Positions 36,829 through 49,642 of a DNA stretch of 64,000 nucleotides are shown piece by piece. The notes below the pieces were generated by a model, which saw nothing but the letters and a program-made list of their open reading frames with translations, did not search any database and was not told the DNA's origin. The first letter of the stretch is position 1. Each line of letters begins with the position of its first letter. Source of the DNA: Aplysia californica (lineage: Eukaryota; Mollusca; Gastropoda; Aplysiida; Aplysiidae); contig NW_004797526.1 of assembly GCF_000002075.1 (NCBI RefSeq), positions 458,256 to 522,255 on the forward strand, read 5' to 3'. The translations under genes and the position numbers were made by a program.

Positions 36829-39800
36829 GGTTGCAATCACATTCTCAAAGGAGACCATAAGCCATGATTATCCTCTCATGCCTTTTGTCTCTGGGAGTGA
36901 AAAACAAGAACGGAGAGGTAAAGAAAGTTTTGGATGTTCATGTTTGTGTATAAAGAGAAATTATTTACAATCTAATGTAGACAGGGTGGATGGAGTGGTA
37001 GAAACTGGTTTCTCAGAGAAAGAAAAAATCCACAGTGAACCATATCACAAGTTCCCAAACTCTGTAAGTCACTATGAGTTTACAATTCCTTCCACAAGCT
37101 CTAGCGGTGCAAGTTCTACAAACAGCGAGTTTGTCAAATTGTGAATAGGAGATGGATGTCGTGACATCAGAGTTTAACTCTTTAAACCCCATCGGACGCT
37201 GGGAGCATCCGGCGGTAATAACCCCGTTCCCCATCGGTGGCTTGGAGCGTCTGGTACTAGTGACAACTGTTTCGCTTCATTTAGTACTACTTTTTTCTAC
37301 TTTTTTCGGAACTATTCCCGATCCAAGTTTTTTAGTTATGACTAAACCTTTATTACCGCCATTTAGAAGTTGAAGTCAAGCTTTTGGGGTTATAATGAGA
37401 CACAGTGCACTAGGTTTAGGTGACAGTAGAAAAAACTCCGGGAAAAGGTGGAAAAAACTCAGGGTTTCAGAGAGTAAAATTCCACGTAAATCAACTTAAA
37501 TTGCGAAAATGCGTAAGGACTGACTGCCTTTACAGACATAACTTAGAATTTGCGACCTAATAGTATCCTATGCAGGTCCAATGCAGGCAAATTGATACTT
37601 TTCTTTCTTTCCTATTTTTTTTTCTTTGATGTGGACAAATGATATGATAGACGGATCAATGCACAAACTGTAGGTGTTTAAGTACGGTACTAACTGGACA
37701 GCATCGTGATCAGGTACATCAAATATGACAGCGATGAGCATTCAATCTCCATTTGCATTTGCAAAATATGAATGTAATGACTTTAAAAAACATTTTGAAA
37801 CACGTACGGATTGGATCTTGCATGACAAAGTGTTCAATCAAAAGCAACTACTCACAGTAACAATGGTGCAAATTAATCAGTTTTCAGGTTAGCTTCAATA
37901 GACTTTAAGTTTGGAATGTTAATTTCACCTTGGCATTAAAGAAAAATATGACATCATTATGGGTACATTTATCTGAAGACAGAGTCAAAGAATGAGAGAA
38001 GGTACATAAACAAACTGTTACTGTCTTTAAAAAGAACACATATTTATACTCAGAATTATTTTGAGTTTTAAAAAGACAGGTACCTTGAACACAGTGATAT
38101 GTGAGACAAATATGAGTGAGGTCAGGGTGCTTACCAAGTGTGATAGATGCTGCACAACACCCTTTGTGTAAGTTTCATTTTTCTTTCACTGATTCAAATG
38201 ATATTCTGAAAGTGAAATGTCGACGAACTTCCCCCCAACATATACAGACTTATGAAGATATATAGCATGTAAACCCTTACAAAAAAACAAATGGTTAAAT
38301 TTTGACTCCACAACAAAAATGGAAATCCCAGCAATTATTTTCTAATTGAACATAAAATATAAGAATGAAACTGAAGTATAATTATCTAGAAATATATGTA
38401 TTCATAAAAAGTAAGGTGTAAACGATACCCCTTCTCAACTTTTAAAATGCATGTACAATAAAGCATAGGCCAGATCAAAGTTGGAGAGTAGCCACAAGAA
38501 CAGAGAAAAGAAAAAAAAGAAGGGCAACAATAAGTCTTTCAAAAATGAACAAATTCCCATAAGAAAATATGAACTTCCATTGCTTTTCTACCAAAGGGAG
38601 AAAAAAACATGCATCAAGTCTTGTACAACGAACATATGTTTTTGAATATTGCAAAAATTCAAAATAGCTATCCCCTTTATATACGAGGAAACCCTGTTCA
38701 GTGTCTGTGATTTCAGTAGAGATGAACACAGTTCAGTAAAACATAGCACAATCCAGAAGTTCGGCGTTAGTTGCGAGAACACTGTGCAAATTTCCAACAC
38801 AAGCTACCATTAATACATGGAAACCTTCCTTTTCATCTGAAACTCTTTTAATTTCTTGACAGACTAAACCTAATTTCCAAATGATTGAAACTTCCAGATT
38901 CACTGGAGTCAACAACCCTGTACTAGACCCCTTCTGGTTCATGAAGGTTTTAAAAAAGTTGGACAAAGTATAAGTTCAACACTTTGGTTGTTTTAAGACC
39001 AGAATGAGCTTGACCAACCACAAATGAATATGTTGCTAAAGTGGGCCAGAAGCACAATTCCTTGGTCGAGTCTTGACGCAAAATGTAAACATGATATAGA
39101 AAAATCATATTTTCTTTCGAAACACTAGGGTGGGCACACTTAAAAGTCTTCACCGATTTTCCCTTCTTTTCAATTATCACTCCATTTTTCCCATACATAC
39201 TCTCCTCCCACCCACCCTCCCTCTCTCTCCCACCCAACACAAAATGTGCACACCATATATACAAATGCCCCATTTTTTTTCATTTCTGTAAGTTTTGATA
39301 TCTTTGTTCTAATGATCCAAGTAATGTCTCTCTGCTTTTCAAATGAGCTGTCAGTTCAGCCCTCCACTGCAAGCACTGTGCTACCAGGGAGAGTACAAAA
39401 TGTTCCATGGGGGATGGGAGTAAGTAGGTACCAGAAACTAAATTTTCAAAGCAGCTGTATGCCAAATCTATCTATTCCATATGAAAGGGCTTATATCTCC
39501 TGAGAATTTCGATACCTTTCTATAACCTCTAAGCCAATTTTTAAGAAAATAGTAGCAGTTTTAAATATGATCAAATTTGCTAAAGTCGTTAACTGGCTGC
39601 AACCCCATGTTTAACAGATAATAAAAGAGTACCAAGTGAACCAATCATCTCCACATTAACAGAGTAAAATCACTATAACATAGACATGGAGCCTAATTTT
39701 TTCCAAGACTGTGGCATCATTACAAATCAATATTCGTTATTTCGACAAAAACACCGAGCATTGAGCCGGCCGACGCCGCACTAGCCCCCTCGATGAGCGA

Positions 39801-42133
39801 ATCGGCTCTATACTGCAGTGTACCAAGTGCTCCCCGCGTGGGGGGTAACATGCTTTCCGAGTTTCGCGGAAGGATTGATGCAAAATAATTCCAAGCCGCT
39901 TACTTTATTCTGATAGAAAATGAACTGATATTTCTATTGGTACCTTTTTTGAGCCGGTATTTTACATATTTCGTGTAAAAAATGATATTTGAAAACTTTG
40001 TCGCGATTTTTAAAGGCTTTCTATTTAAACATCAAAGCTCAACAGTTCTCTGTCAATGAAAAGACGGTATTTAATCATCAATCCTTCTGTGAAGCATTTG
40101 AATGCACGTGGGTCAATTTTTTAACCAGCTGATAACGCATTCCGACCACGAGGGGCTTCGCTTTCCACAGCGATTCTCCAGCTCCTAATAATTGGACATA
40201 TAAACAACTTACACCATTGTAACAAGGAAAAGCTGAACTTTTACAAGGTGTACAGTATTTGGTGTGTTATAGCGAAAGAGCAAAGAAACAGCAATCTGAA
40301 TTACCCCGATTTCACCGAAACCACTCGCTCTGTAGGCCAAAGTGCCCACGAGGCTGTGTTTACGCTACCTTGAGTAAGCACAGCTCTCTGGACCATTAAT
40401 AGAAGCACAGGTAATCACAGTTCCCATCTCTTCGATAAAAATAAAAGCCTAACACTGAAAAAGATACAAACGCTATGCCGTACAATGCCCTGAAAAGGCT
40501 ACACATTTAAAGTCATTGCATACCATGTATCTTTACAACTTATACTGCCATGTCAGTATCTGAGTGTATGTGCATAACTGCTCACTGCTCAAACCTTTTT
40601 TTCTAACTTTATTTGTCTTCGTACAAGAAGAGGCAAGCATAATCTAATATCAATTTCTTGAAACCACTTCTGTTGGTTTTGCTTTTTACATTGGTTTTTT
40701 GTTGTTCCGAGAAATATTCTTTCAAACAAAACAGCTGAAGGCATACCCACAGTTTGAAAATCCGAGTAAGGAAGACGGACGATGTGAAATGATAATATGG
40801 TGTTTGAAAAGCTATCAAACATTTTAAAAATCAGACCTTGCTTTAAAACCATATCCACCTAGCCAGAACTTATACTCGAGTCCGTACATATGAAAATTGG
40901 GTTTACTACAGAACAATTCCTTCCAAGGAGCTTCCAAAAGTCATTCTCTCGCAAGGACATAGACCTCTAACTGAAACATAGGGTTCCCAAGTGACATTGT
41001 ATTTGGCAAGCCTTAAAGCATTTTTGAGCATTTAATAAATAACAAATTTACATCAATGAGACCCAAAGCAAGGTGCTTACAGGACAGGTAAAAATTAAAT
41101 GCATTTAGATACAAATCTACTAATTTTAAAGTGTTTCATCCCAAAATCAAGGTAAAAACTTATTTCATATATATCTTTTTTAACACAAAAAAGAAGACTA
41201 CAGAAAGTAAAGGTTACAGAGAATTCATACTAAAGAAAAAAACAAGTCAACATTTGCGACCACCTAAAGTCTGAAAGAGGGAGAACAAAATCACATAATC
41301 AGGCCCTTCAATCCTTGTCCTCCACTCATTATCCACAACAAATTCATATCACATTAAATGCATTTGAGCACAAAAGACCATGAACTAATAAAAAAACTGG
41401 AGCTGTGTCCATTTTGTACCTCAGTGTAATCAACGTCAATCCCTGACAGGAAACCAAGATACTTTGCATTAGAACTCTCAACCATAGCTGTGTGTTAGGC
41501 TGTCGGACGATCTACATATGATAAAACCATATTATTGTACGTCAAGGGAGTTACGTGAGAGCTGATGATATATTTGTAAGAGACAACCTCCAACTTGGTT
41601 AACAAAATGACGCAGCAACATTCAAAATCAGAAACAAAGTTTAGAAAATGCATATATGCTTACAGTTTCTTCCAAACATTTGGTGCACATCAATATATAA
41701 TGGTTCACAAAGCACACAATGTTAACAATCTGACACATTTTAAGTGTAGGATGAGTTACGATTTATCATACCTGCGTGCATATACAATATACATTGTGTA
41801 AAAAAGTTCTCTGTGTCTGGTTTTCATCCACAAGTTAGCCCCCAAAATGTGACTGCTATGAAGAAACGTTTTCACTGAGGGACAACTACCAACAAATGAA
41901 TTGACTTTCCTTCTGTGATCCTAGCTTCCATGGAATTCATTTTAAAAGTATAAAAAAGAACAAAATGGGGGTCATCACTTCTATTCATTGACAGGAAAGG
42001 CTGTGGTCTGTGTCAAATATCACAAACAGACGTCATAAAATCGCTTTTTTACTTTTTTTCCAAGGCAAGCAACAGAAGTAGAAAAGACTTGAAAACAGGA
42101 GCAGCCCCATACGTTCACTGGTGACCCTGTGGC
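36829..42133. other. region 3' of UBTD: no gene recognised
   Basis: Mostly AT-rich, low in ORFs and poor in obvious repeats, as expected of a long 3' UTR on the minus strand or of intergenic DNA. Candidate minus-strand AATAAA motifs exist (for example near 40609) but cannot be ranked by eye. Confidence 0.4.
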
Positions 42134-45100
42134 TCAACTTGCATCCTCCTGCGCCGGCAGAGACACAATCACCTGAACAACATGATTCTTAGGAATTTTA
42201 GCATCCTCAATGCGAAGTTTGTCATTGAGCAAGCGGCCTGCGTAGAACCACCGCTGTCTCTGAGGCTCAACGCCCACCTGCATCTCGGCAATGCGTTTCT
42301 TCAGTTTTAGCACAGAGTCTGTGGAGGAGACTTGCAGTTTGATATCGTGGCTAAGATTTGACAGACGAAAACGAATGGGCTGCTCCACCCCGGGCGACAG
42401 GTTGGTGTCTGTGTCTGGGGCAGTGTCACTTTCACTCGCTTCTTCGATGAGGTTCACAGGCGCACTCAGAACATACTCAGGCAACTTGTATCTGTTACCC
42501 AGCTCATCATAGCAATCTAACAGGGTACCTGAAGAATGAAAAAAAAAATGGAAGATATTTCTGTATTCTCTCAAGACAGGTAAAACCATCCAGCATGACC
42601 AGATTTTTTTTTAAAGAGTTTTACAGCACTTGCAATACAGTAAAGTCATCAAAAAAGAAGGATGAGAGATAAAGACGACAGATGTTTAATAGGAAAGAAG
42701 GAGCAAATCACACCAGAGCACCCTCCAACCACCCACAGACCAGATTTTGAAGATGCAAGTCACTCAATGCCTTCAATTAAAACAAAACACACACTGATCC
42801 CTACTAGATCTAACACCTAACTTTAAAACGGGACACTCTCAGCTCTAAATGATGGTTTTAAAAAGCATTTAAAAGAGACTTTAAGCTTTAAAACACAAAT
42901 GACAGCATTGCAAAAACTTTTGTTTTACTTTTAGTAAGCATTTTTCAGCACTTACAACACAGTTAGGTCATTTAAGTGCCAAAGAATAGAGGTGTTACAA
43001 GAGAATAACAAAGCAACGCAATTAAGTGATACGAATGCTGAAGATTAGAAGTGCTGTAAGAGAGTAATAAACACAAAAAAGAAGGAGAGATAAGGATGAT
43101 ACATGTTCAATAGGAAAGAAGGAGCAAACCACATCGGAGCACCCGCTTACCATCCACCAAGTACTCTACTGAAGTGAATAGTTACAGAAAAGCCAAGCAC
43201 TATGCAACCACCCATTGCAGTATTATCTATAAAACTAAAACAAAAGGGGGAGGGGGAATTTGAGACTGTTCAACACTGCACTGTCACAGCTGTCTGTAAA
43301 CATTTCCAGGGGCAGACGGAACAACTCTTTATATGTCGCATTTCATGACTATGACATCTACCTTCATGTTTTTATTGTTGATGTTTTATCAACATGATTC
43401 AGATAATTTTGGAGACAGGCTGCTTTGACCCTGCCTATGATGGCCCATCCCGCCTGAGTGGGATACAACATCCCAGCAGATAGAGATACTCAATAAAGAA
43501 CTTCCTCACCAGAGAATCCCAACTTCCATCTTCAAAAGCAAAGAAAATAACCTTTACACCACATGCCAGTACTATCAAACTGTCAAGCCTGGGGAGCATG
43601 AATTCATACCCCTAGACAACATGCTACACCCACATTGAGATGCAAAAACCTTTTACGGACTACATAATTTCTTTTTCCCTCTTTACATTAACTTATGTCC
43701 AGGAATCAAAGATACTATCGTTTGACAGTCACTAATCATCTAAGCCTGAAATGTGTCTAATGAGCTTTATCTAACCGTAAGCTCAATAGAATCACTGGTC
43801 TCCTTAAATTTTGTACAGCATTTCAACAAAAATTTGTCTTATAAAACGAAGAATTTAATTTCACAACTGAACAAAATGCTGAAAAAACAGCAGCAGTTCT
43901 TCGCCTTACCATGTGGTAGTGATATGCTTGCACCATCAACAATAGCTTGAGCCATAGTGTGATCTCCAGTTTCCAATGCATAAGCTGCAGCTTTGAGAGC
44001 ATCCCAGATTTCTTTTCTGCCATCAAAAGCAGGAGCTGTGTCCCAAAACTCATCACGTTTACTTTTCAACTGCCCTTCAGTCAAAGGGACATCGTTCTTC
44101 CATCTAGGTTTTTCTGCTTTCAAAGGCTGATTGCGTCCCACAGAAACTGCAATAGGCAACAATGTGTACGTTTCAAAGGTTCATTCAATATGACACAAAC
44201 AAAACAAAATCATGTCAAACAGCCGTAACTGGTCGTTTTTCAGTAGCAGATATAGGCCTACATCTCTGGTATCTCAGCTGAAAATGTTACACAAAATGAT
44301 TGCAAAAGTAACATTCACATATATATGTACAGCAAAGACTATATCTAAGCAGAAAGAGGGATAGTCTTCCATTACCTGCATGTTTTATTCACATTTGATG
44401 AATATGGGTCATAAGGTAACGGTTAGGGTGAGGGTAAGATTCGGCTAGTGGGTAAAAATTTTACTTTCACTCCCGCACACAGATACACTGCTTTCGAAGG
44501 TCAAGTGGCTATATTTTTCGCTACAGATCACACATATTGTATAATAGTATAATTAATAGCCATTAAAACTGATGCAAATCAATTATTTCAAGAAATGTCA
44601 ACACTTATTGCAAAACATCAAGGAGGAAAAACAAGGGGGCGGGGCATGCCCGCTGTTACCCCCAATTTTTTTCCCTCGGGGGCCCCTGAAACCCCCCCCC
44701 CCCCCCCCCCCCCCCCCCCAGGATTGGTCCAAAACATGGAAATTGCTAAACAATTTGACTTAGCATAAATATAATTCATTTTCATGCAGTGTGTCTTACA
44801 CACGGATAGCTTCTCCAGGCTTGACCACAGCTGAGATCCTTCCAGATACAACATGGAGATCAGAGCCAAAAAGACAAAGCATAAAACAGCATAAATAAAG
44901 CCAGTAAAGAAGAAAATCATAGTCTGTGGACAGGAACTCAAAACTTGTGAATCAGTTCAAGGACCTTGGAGCAATGCTCAATGAAATAAAGAAGGCTCAA
45001 AGGCCGAAGTCTGAGCAAGAGCAGCATAGACAGCAGCAGCACGGGTAATTTAACGGAAACCATTGTGGGGAGACAAATGAACTAAACTGAAGCTACTGCA

Positions 45101-46090
45101 CGCATTAGTCCTGTCAATCTCTTAATAAAAATAATATGCATCACGCACTAACAGTAGAACTACAGAGAAAAATTCAAGCAGTGGAAATGGGATGTTCTTA
45201 GAAGGGTACACTCAACTGTCAACATCTCTCTCATTACAAAGAACACATGACATACATCACAAATGAAGCTGCGGCACAGAATCATCCCCAAGCACATGAA
45301 CATATTTTGAAGAGCTGCTAACCACTCTCAAGAAAAGAAAACTTTGATGATAAGGTCAAGTGACAAGAGCCAGTGGCCTATTCGAAGACCATACCCCGAG
45401 GTACAGTTCAAGGTGGAAGAAAAGGCAGGCAAAAAATAAATGGATTGACAAGATTGCCGAGTGGAGAGAGAAGAGCTTTGCCCCGACTCTTCAAGCACTT
45501 GCCCATGACCGTCACAGGTGGAGACAGCTGATGCAGCGTTCAGCAATGTAGCTTCCCCCACGACTCCAGGAAAGGTTTTTAGAGAATCATGATCGTAACA
45601 TAGAGTAGTTGAAATAAAAACCATGAAACATATTTCAAATTCTTATTATTTGTGATTCAATAGAGGCTTTTATTCCAGTAAAATGGGTAAAAATGAACAA
45701 GAAAACTGCTATACGTGCAACACCAAAACAGACTCACAGACAAAGAAAAGCAATTATTGAACTTTAACCAGGCCTAAATTGGTAAAAGGAAAAGTATAGA
45801 CCAACTTTGTAGGTAAAAGCTTCTCTTGTGGACAAAACCGGAACGAAATGGCTATTCGGACTCGAGTCCGAACAGCCGCTGGAGGCTATTCGGACTCAAA
45901 TTCCTGTGTGCGTGGGCAATCACCAGTTGTACCATAAGCGAGGTCTATACTCGAGTCCGAATAGTCTCCCGTTGCTACTCCCGTTGCTATGAAATTCGGA
46001 CTTAGGCTATTACCAAATTACACTGTGTTCCACGACTACAAAGGGATCAAAACATCAAATTCATAATCAGTCCTTACAAGACAGCCCCCC

Positions 46091-46122
<32 letters not shown>

Positions 46123-48144
46123 TTCTTTTCCTCTCTCTCTTTCTCTTACTTTTTCTCTCTTCATCTTACTTCCCCAGGCCCGCCCCACCATCACCGATTT
46201 TTAAAAATATTGTAGTCGAACCTGCCCTCACGGCCACCTCTATAAGACGGCCTCCTCTACAAACGGCCACTTTCCTTTTCCCCCCTTGCGTTTTTTTATA
46301 TAATTTAACTGTGTAAAATGGGCACATGTCTAACACGGCCGCGGCCACCATTTTTTAGTACACAACCCCTATCACATCAAAAAATAACACCTGTCTTAGA
46401 CGGCCACCTTAGTGACTCCGTTACGTTTTTTCATAAATCGTGCATTGGCCCCAGGCGTTGTGGGCGAGCTGTCATAATCCCATCACCCGTCGTTGTTGTT
46501 AGGTACTCCCTCCAACCGATCATGTTGCGTAGGCCCCTCCCACTGTTGACCAATAGATAGGTAACAAATTTTCATCAGCTGGCAAGGTAAGCGTGTGAAC
46601 CCTCACCCATAAGCCCCGCCCAGAACTCAACACAAATCGTTGTTAGTGAGATGAGCGGTCGATGTTTACCCAATCTGTAACAAAGTAACAATGGACGTCA
46701 ACATGAACTTGTGTCAGAAGCGTCGCTCATTCTCCGAGTTGTGGCAACTCATGTGTTTGTTTTACCATAGCACTCAGTCTTCCTCGTTTAACACATTTCG
46801 TTTTATTGTCACCCTTGCGCAAAATCCGCCGCAAAAGAAAAAAAAAACACCAGGCGAAAACAACAACAACAACAATACTGCTACATTCGCTTGGGACCTC
46901 AGAAAGGAATGGTTTGTTTTCTTCATCTTGATCAGTCCTGCCTAAGACTGCCATCTGTCTTATACTGCCACTTTTCTCCTTGACAATGGGTGGCCGTCTT
47001 ACACAGGTTCGACTGTAGATCTATATTCCCTCCCATACCGTTGCCCATTGCCCGGCCCTACTATATATTATCCTTTGTGAAGAAAAGACCACAGTTCACA
47101 CTGGGTCACCAAGGTCAGCGTCCATTTGTAGGGCAGATCATAGAAACTGAGGAAGGCCAAGGTCGATTTGTCTGCTTCACATCCGGTACACCTAGTGATT
47201 GTGCACCACAGAATTCTATACTTAGTGTAGAATTTTGAGTGTACAATTCTGTGTAGTGCACGCGCATTGGAGTCCGAATAGCCACAGAAGGAAACCAGAG
47301 TGCATGCTTCATCACTACATAAAAAAATACAAAGCAACAACTTATAGTTATGGGAAAAAATTGTTGGTCAGTCGGGAAGAGAACAAAAAAAACCCAAAAA
47401 CTTCCAGGACCGGGATTCGTACCCACGCTCATAAAATGTATAATTATAATGGTTTCACTCCTAACGCAGACACGCTGTCCATTCAGCCATCAGCACTTCC
47501 AATAACAAAGCAGATCTAGATTTGCCATATTAACACACAGCGTTTTATTTAGCACTCGCGCTAATCGAAAAGCGGCGTTTTATTTAGCGCTGGCCCTAAT
47601 CGCAATGCGACGTGACAAATCAAGGCACTTCCTTTGTTTTCAGATAGAAACATTTGATTAAACGTAGAAAGACGCAAACTATTTTTAGGTACGTCGCCCA
47701 TCTTGTTTGACGTCACACCAGGATACCCCTCCGATCACGTGATTAAGTATTTTCGTACACTTCCATCTTTGGTGCCATGCGGTTGGCTATACTTAGTGAC
47801 TTAGATGTAGTCACGTGATCAGAGGGGAATCCTGGTCTGACGGCAAACAAGATGGGTGCCGTGCCTAAAAATAGTTTGCGTCTTTCTACGTTTAATCGCA
47901 TGTGATAGAAAGAACAATCTTTCAGACAACAGAAGTTGTTAATCTAAACGAAGGGTAGAAAATTGACAAGAAAAGGATAGGACGGCTAATTTCCATGGCT
48001 CGCAGCATGAGAATATGTCAATATCAACTTCAACCACACATTACCAACGATGTAAACAAACAAACCGTGTTGAAGCCATCCTGCGTCAAGATCAGAGGAT
48101 TCTCCAGTCCCAGAGTCTCTTTGGGACCCAATACATCCACCCAT
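42134..48144 (-). CDS. UBTD2: ubiquitin domain-containing protein, UBTD1/UBTD2 family, 3 coding exons
   Basis: UBTD proteins bind UBE2D-type E2 enzymes; vertebrate UBTD1 is linked to p53/MDM2 stability. Exons on the minus strand: 48144-48066, 44146-43910, 42528-42134 (TGA). Phases are 1 and 1, giving about 236 aa; human UBTD1 is 227 and UBTD2 234. Residues 1-26 begin [10 protein letters not shown], with Gly2/Cys4 in a myristoyl/palmitoyl context. Residues 30-105 are the conserved helical domain ([47 protein letters not shown]). The family motif [12 protein letters not shown] follows. About 155-230 form the ubiquitin-like fold ([38 protein letters not shown]). The exon 1 donor is the least certain point: G|GTTTGT at 48066/48065 is chosen, but G|GTAATG about 20 nt further also keeps phase. 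Exons 2 and 3 are unmistakable. Whether UBTD1 or UBTD2 is meaningless in an invertebrate with one gene. Confidence 0.9.
42612..42750 (-). mobile_element. SINE-like repeat, minus copy in UBTD intron 2
   Basis: Begins AAAGAGTTTTACAGCACTTG then CAATACAGTAAAGTCAT and continues with GAAAGAAGGAGCAAATCACA and AGAGCACCCTCCAACCACCC. This is the reverse of 10700-10892. Confidence 0.65.
42935..43165 (-). mobile_element. SINE-like repeat, second minus copy in UBTD intron 2
   Basis: Same order of motifs as 57405-57570: CAGCACTTACAACACAGTTA, AGGTGTTACAAGAGA, AAAAAGAAGGAGAGATAAGG, GGAAAGAAGGAGCAAACCAC, GGAGCACCCGC. It sits about 190 nt from the previous copy in the same direction. Confidence 0.65.
43385..43580 (-). 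mobile_element. tRNA-derived SINE, copy 2
   Basis: Shares GGAGACAGGCTGCTTTGACC and CTGAGTGGGATACAACATCC with 10400-10612 in the same orientation. The pol III boxes are more decayed. It lies in UBTD intron 2. Confidence 0.65.
44690..44720. repeat. poly-C tract
   Basis: About 28 C in a row in UBTD intron 1 (44692-44719). Confidence 0.95.
44930..45555 (+). mobile_element. LINE 3' fragment in UBTD intron 1
   Basis: The frame at 45360-45551 reads [20 protein letters not shown] then [20 protein letters not shown], the conserved C-terminal tail of a LINE ORF2. Upstream DNA around 44950-45000 ([17 protein letters not shown]-like) fits the earlier part. The copy is broken and antisense to UBTD. Confidence 0.8.
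46100..46165. repeat. (TC)n microsatellite
   Basis: CT-rich tract just before the Tigger-like copy 2. Confidence 0.9.
46213..47015 (-). mobile_element. Tigger/pogo-like non-autonomous DNA element, copy 2
   Basis: Inverted copy of 8325-9139: ends TAGTCGAACCTGCCCTCACG and CCGTCTTACACAGGTTCGAC (TG), with TA at 47016-47017. Interior matches include GACCTCAGAAAGGAATGGTT and the AAC trinucleotide tract. It lies in UBTD intron 1. No transposase. Confidence 0.8.
47290..47520 (-). mobile_element. SINE-like element with a tRNA-like head
   Basis: On the minus strand GATGGCTGAATGGACAGCG resembles an A-box region and GTGGGTACGAATCCCGG a B box, with tRNA-Ser/Leu-like spacing. It is followed by an oligo-A/T-rich body. 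It does not fold as a functional tRNA by eye, because the acceptor ends do not pair. Confidence 0.5.
47656..47897. mobile_element. foldback (long-TIR) MITE
   Basis: A 242-bp element made mostly of two arms of about 90 nt. The left arm starts GATTAAACGTAGAAAGACGC and the right arm ends GCGTCTTTCTACGTTTAATC. The arms carry TGACGTCA and TCACGTGATT motifs. The loop is about 60 nt. It lies in UBTD intron 1, about 170 nt from exon 1. Confidence 0.8.
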
Positions 48145-49642
48145 CTTGAAGACAAAACACCTAAGAAACTGTAGAAAGTGGGGTTATACTCCTTCTGATT
48201 CATAAATCATGGTATTTGACCTTTCACCAAACTACACAGGAGAGACTTTCTGGTCCTATACTTTGATACACTCAAAACTGACAGTGCCAGGGACTGCAGT
48301 GTTCTCTCTGCTATAAACAGCTTTGTTCTTGTTCCTGTTTGTTGACTGTGACGTCACGATTCTTTGTGCACTATCTTTTCAGCTGACACGCAGCTTTTCT
48401 CCATGCCTGAGAAAGAAGCAAATTCGATTATTTTGCACAAAGAGTTTATTTCAGAATGTATAACTTTTCTATGCTAAGCCAGTGTTTATAAAATAGCAAC
48501 AGAATGCATTCATTTTGAGTTGTCAATAATCGGCCGAGGAGAAACCGCATGTTGCTATGACGTAATAAGGACTGTTTTATTATTCCTAGTTTTTGTTATT
48601 ACGGTGTAACCTAAATCTGGATCCCTTAACTTAAAAATGGGGACAACATTAACCGGTGTTGCATTTCAATGCGAGTTGACAAGAAACCATCCCAAGCCTC
48701 TTCTCTTCAACGATTATGTTAGTAGCATCTGCTCATAATTAAAGTTTTGGTATTGCACGTTGAGCAAATTTTGATACTTGAGGTTGTGGAATGTATCATA
48801 ATACATCGTCATGTTATATAACGTTAGCAGAGTTCCTTTGTCAGCATAATAATCATTATTTTGTTGCACCATTTGTCTATTGTTGTCAGGTTGCAAGCTC
48901 ACAAAAAATGAACGAATGTGTTACTTTCGTCCTTCTTTAAGTTGGGGGGTGCTTTTAGAGTGGCAATTGGTAGTGAGAATGGCATGTACATGACTGTCAG
49001 TTAAAATATCCCCACCCAGTATTACGGAGGAGTTTTTTTTATGGAAAAAGCTTTTGGTATCATGTTCTTCCATATTCATTCATTCTTGAAAGCAAAAGAT
49101 TGAATTTAATGCTCTTGGATTTCCAAACCTTAACAGTGATTTATGCCGACACAATATTGTCATAATGAATTGTTTGAAACTGGGGGGGGAGAAAATGATG
49201 CCATGGTCGGACCTGACATAGTGACAAGCTACTCCGATATAATCGTTTTGGGTTGTAGTCTTTGTAGTTTTTGTTTGCTTGTTTTCGTATGCATATACGT
49301 TTGTTTCCTTTTGGGGGTATTTTTTTCTTGGGGAGGAATTTAAATAGAACTGTTAAACAATAGGAGGTTTTAAAATCTAGAGTAGGAGCCTACATGTATA
49401 TGTTCTCTCTTAGTCGCTATGTGAAAGCATTATCACTGGTGGCAGAGTCAACTGGAGAGGTGCAAAATTGAAATTCGAAACCATCTGTTGAGTTTACAAT
49501 GTTAGTTCTAAACTCCTTGCAAAGAAGTGATCGCGTCAGCCTTTGTTTGCTTGACGCATGTCTCCAGGTTTATCACTCTGGTAAATCCTGGCTAGGCCTA
49601 CACCGGAATATAATTGCCGCGTTGGTACAAAGATAGTACAAG
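48145..49642. other. UBTD 5' region and intergenic DNA: no gene recognised
   Basis: This lies between the divergent UBTD and BAK-like genes. Only the CRE-like motifs stand out; the remainder has short ORFs and no recognisable repeat. Confidence 0.5.
48349..48356. promoter_or_regulatory. CRE-like palindrome upstream of UBTD
   Basis: A perfect TGACGTCA lies about 205 nt upstream of the UBTD start codon, and a TGACGTAA half-match lies near 48556. This is the consensus for CREB/ATF bZIP factors. Position fits a proximal promoter, but the transcription start is unknown. Confidence 0.3.

Larger units (their letters stand above)
45850..47283. mobile_element. TIR element with GGCTATTCGGACTC ends, carrying a nested insertion
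   Basis: The left end GGCTATTCGGACTCGAGTCC is itself a near-perfect 28-bp palindrome (45850-45877). The same motif recurs at 45884-45898 and inverted at 45951-45970, and the right end is GGAGTCCGAATAGCC (47269-47283). The Tigger-like copy 46213-47015 and a (TC)n tract lie inside. Classification unknown. Confidence 0.5.

Noticed and set aside
36534-37144. Several ORFs crossing 36656-36828
   Set aside because: They run through unknown bases, and the flanks encode nothing recognisable.
37173-37400. TTTAAACCCC and GGGGTTATAA as possible piggyBac-type ends
   Set aside because: The inverted match is short, TTAA is lacking on one side, and no second copy is in the window.
47400-47510. Possible tRNA gene on the minus strand
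   Set aside because: A- and B-box-like motifs exist but the acceptor stem does not pair and a SINE-like body follows.
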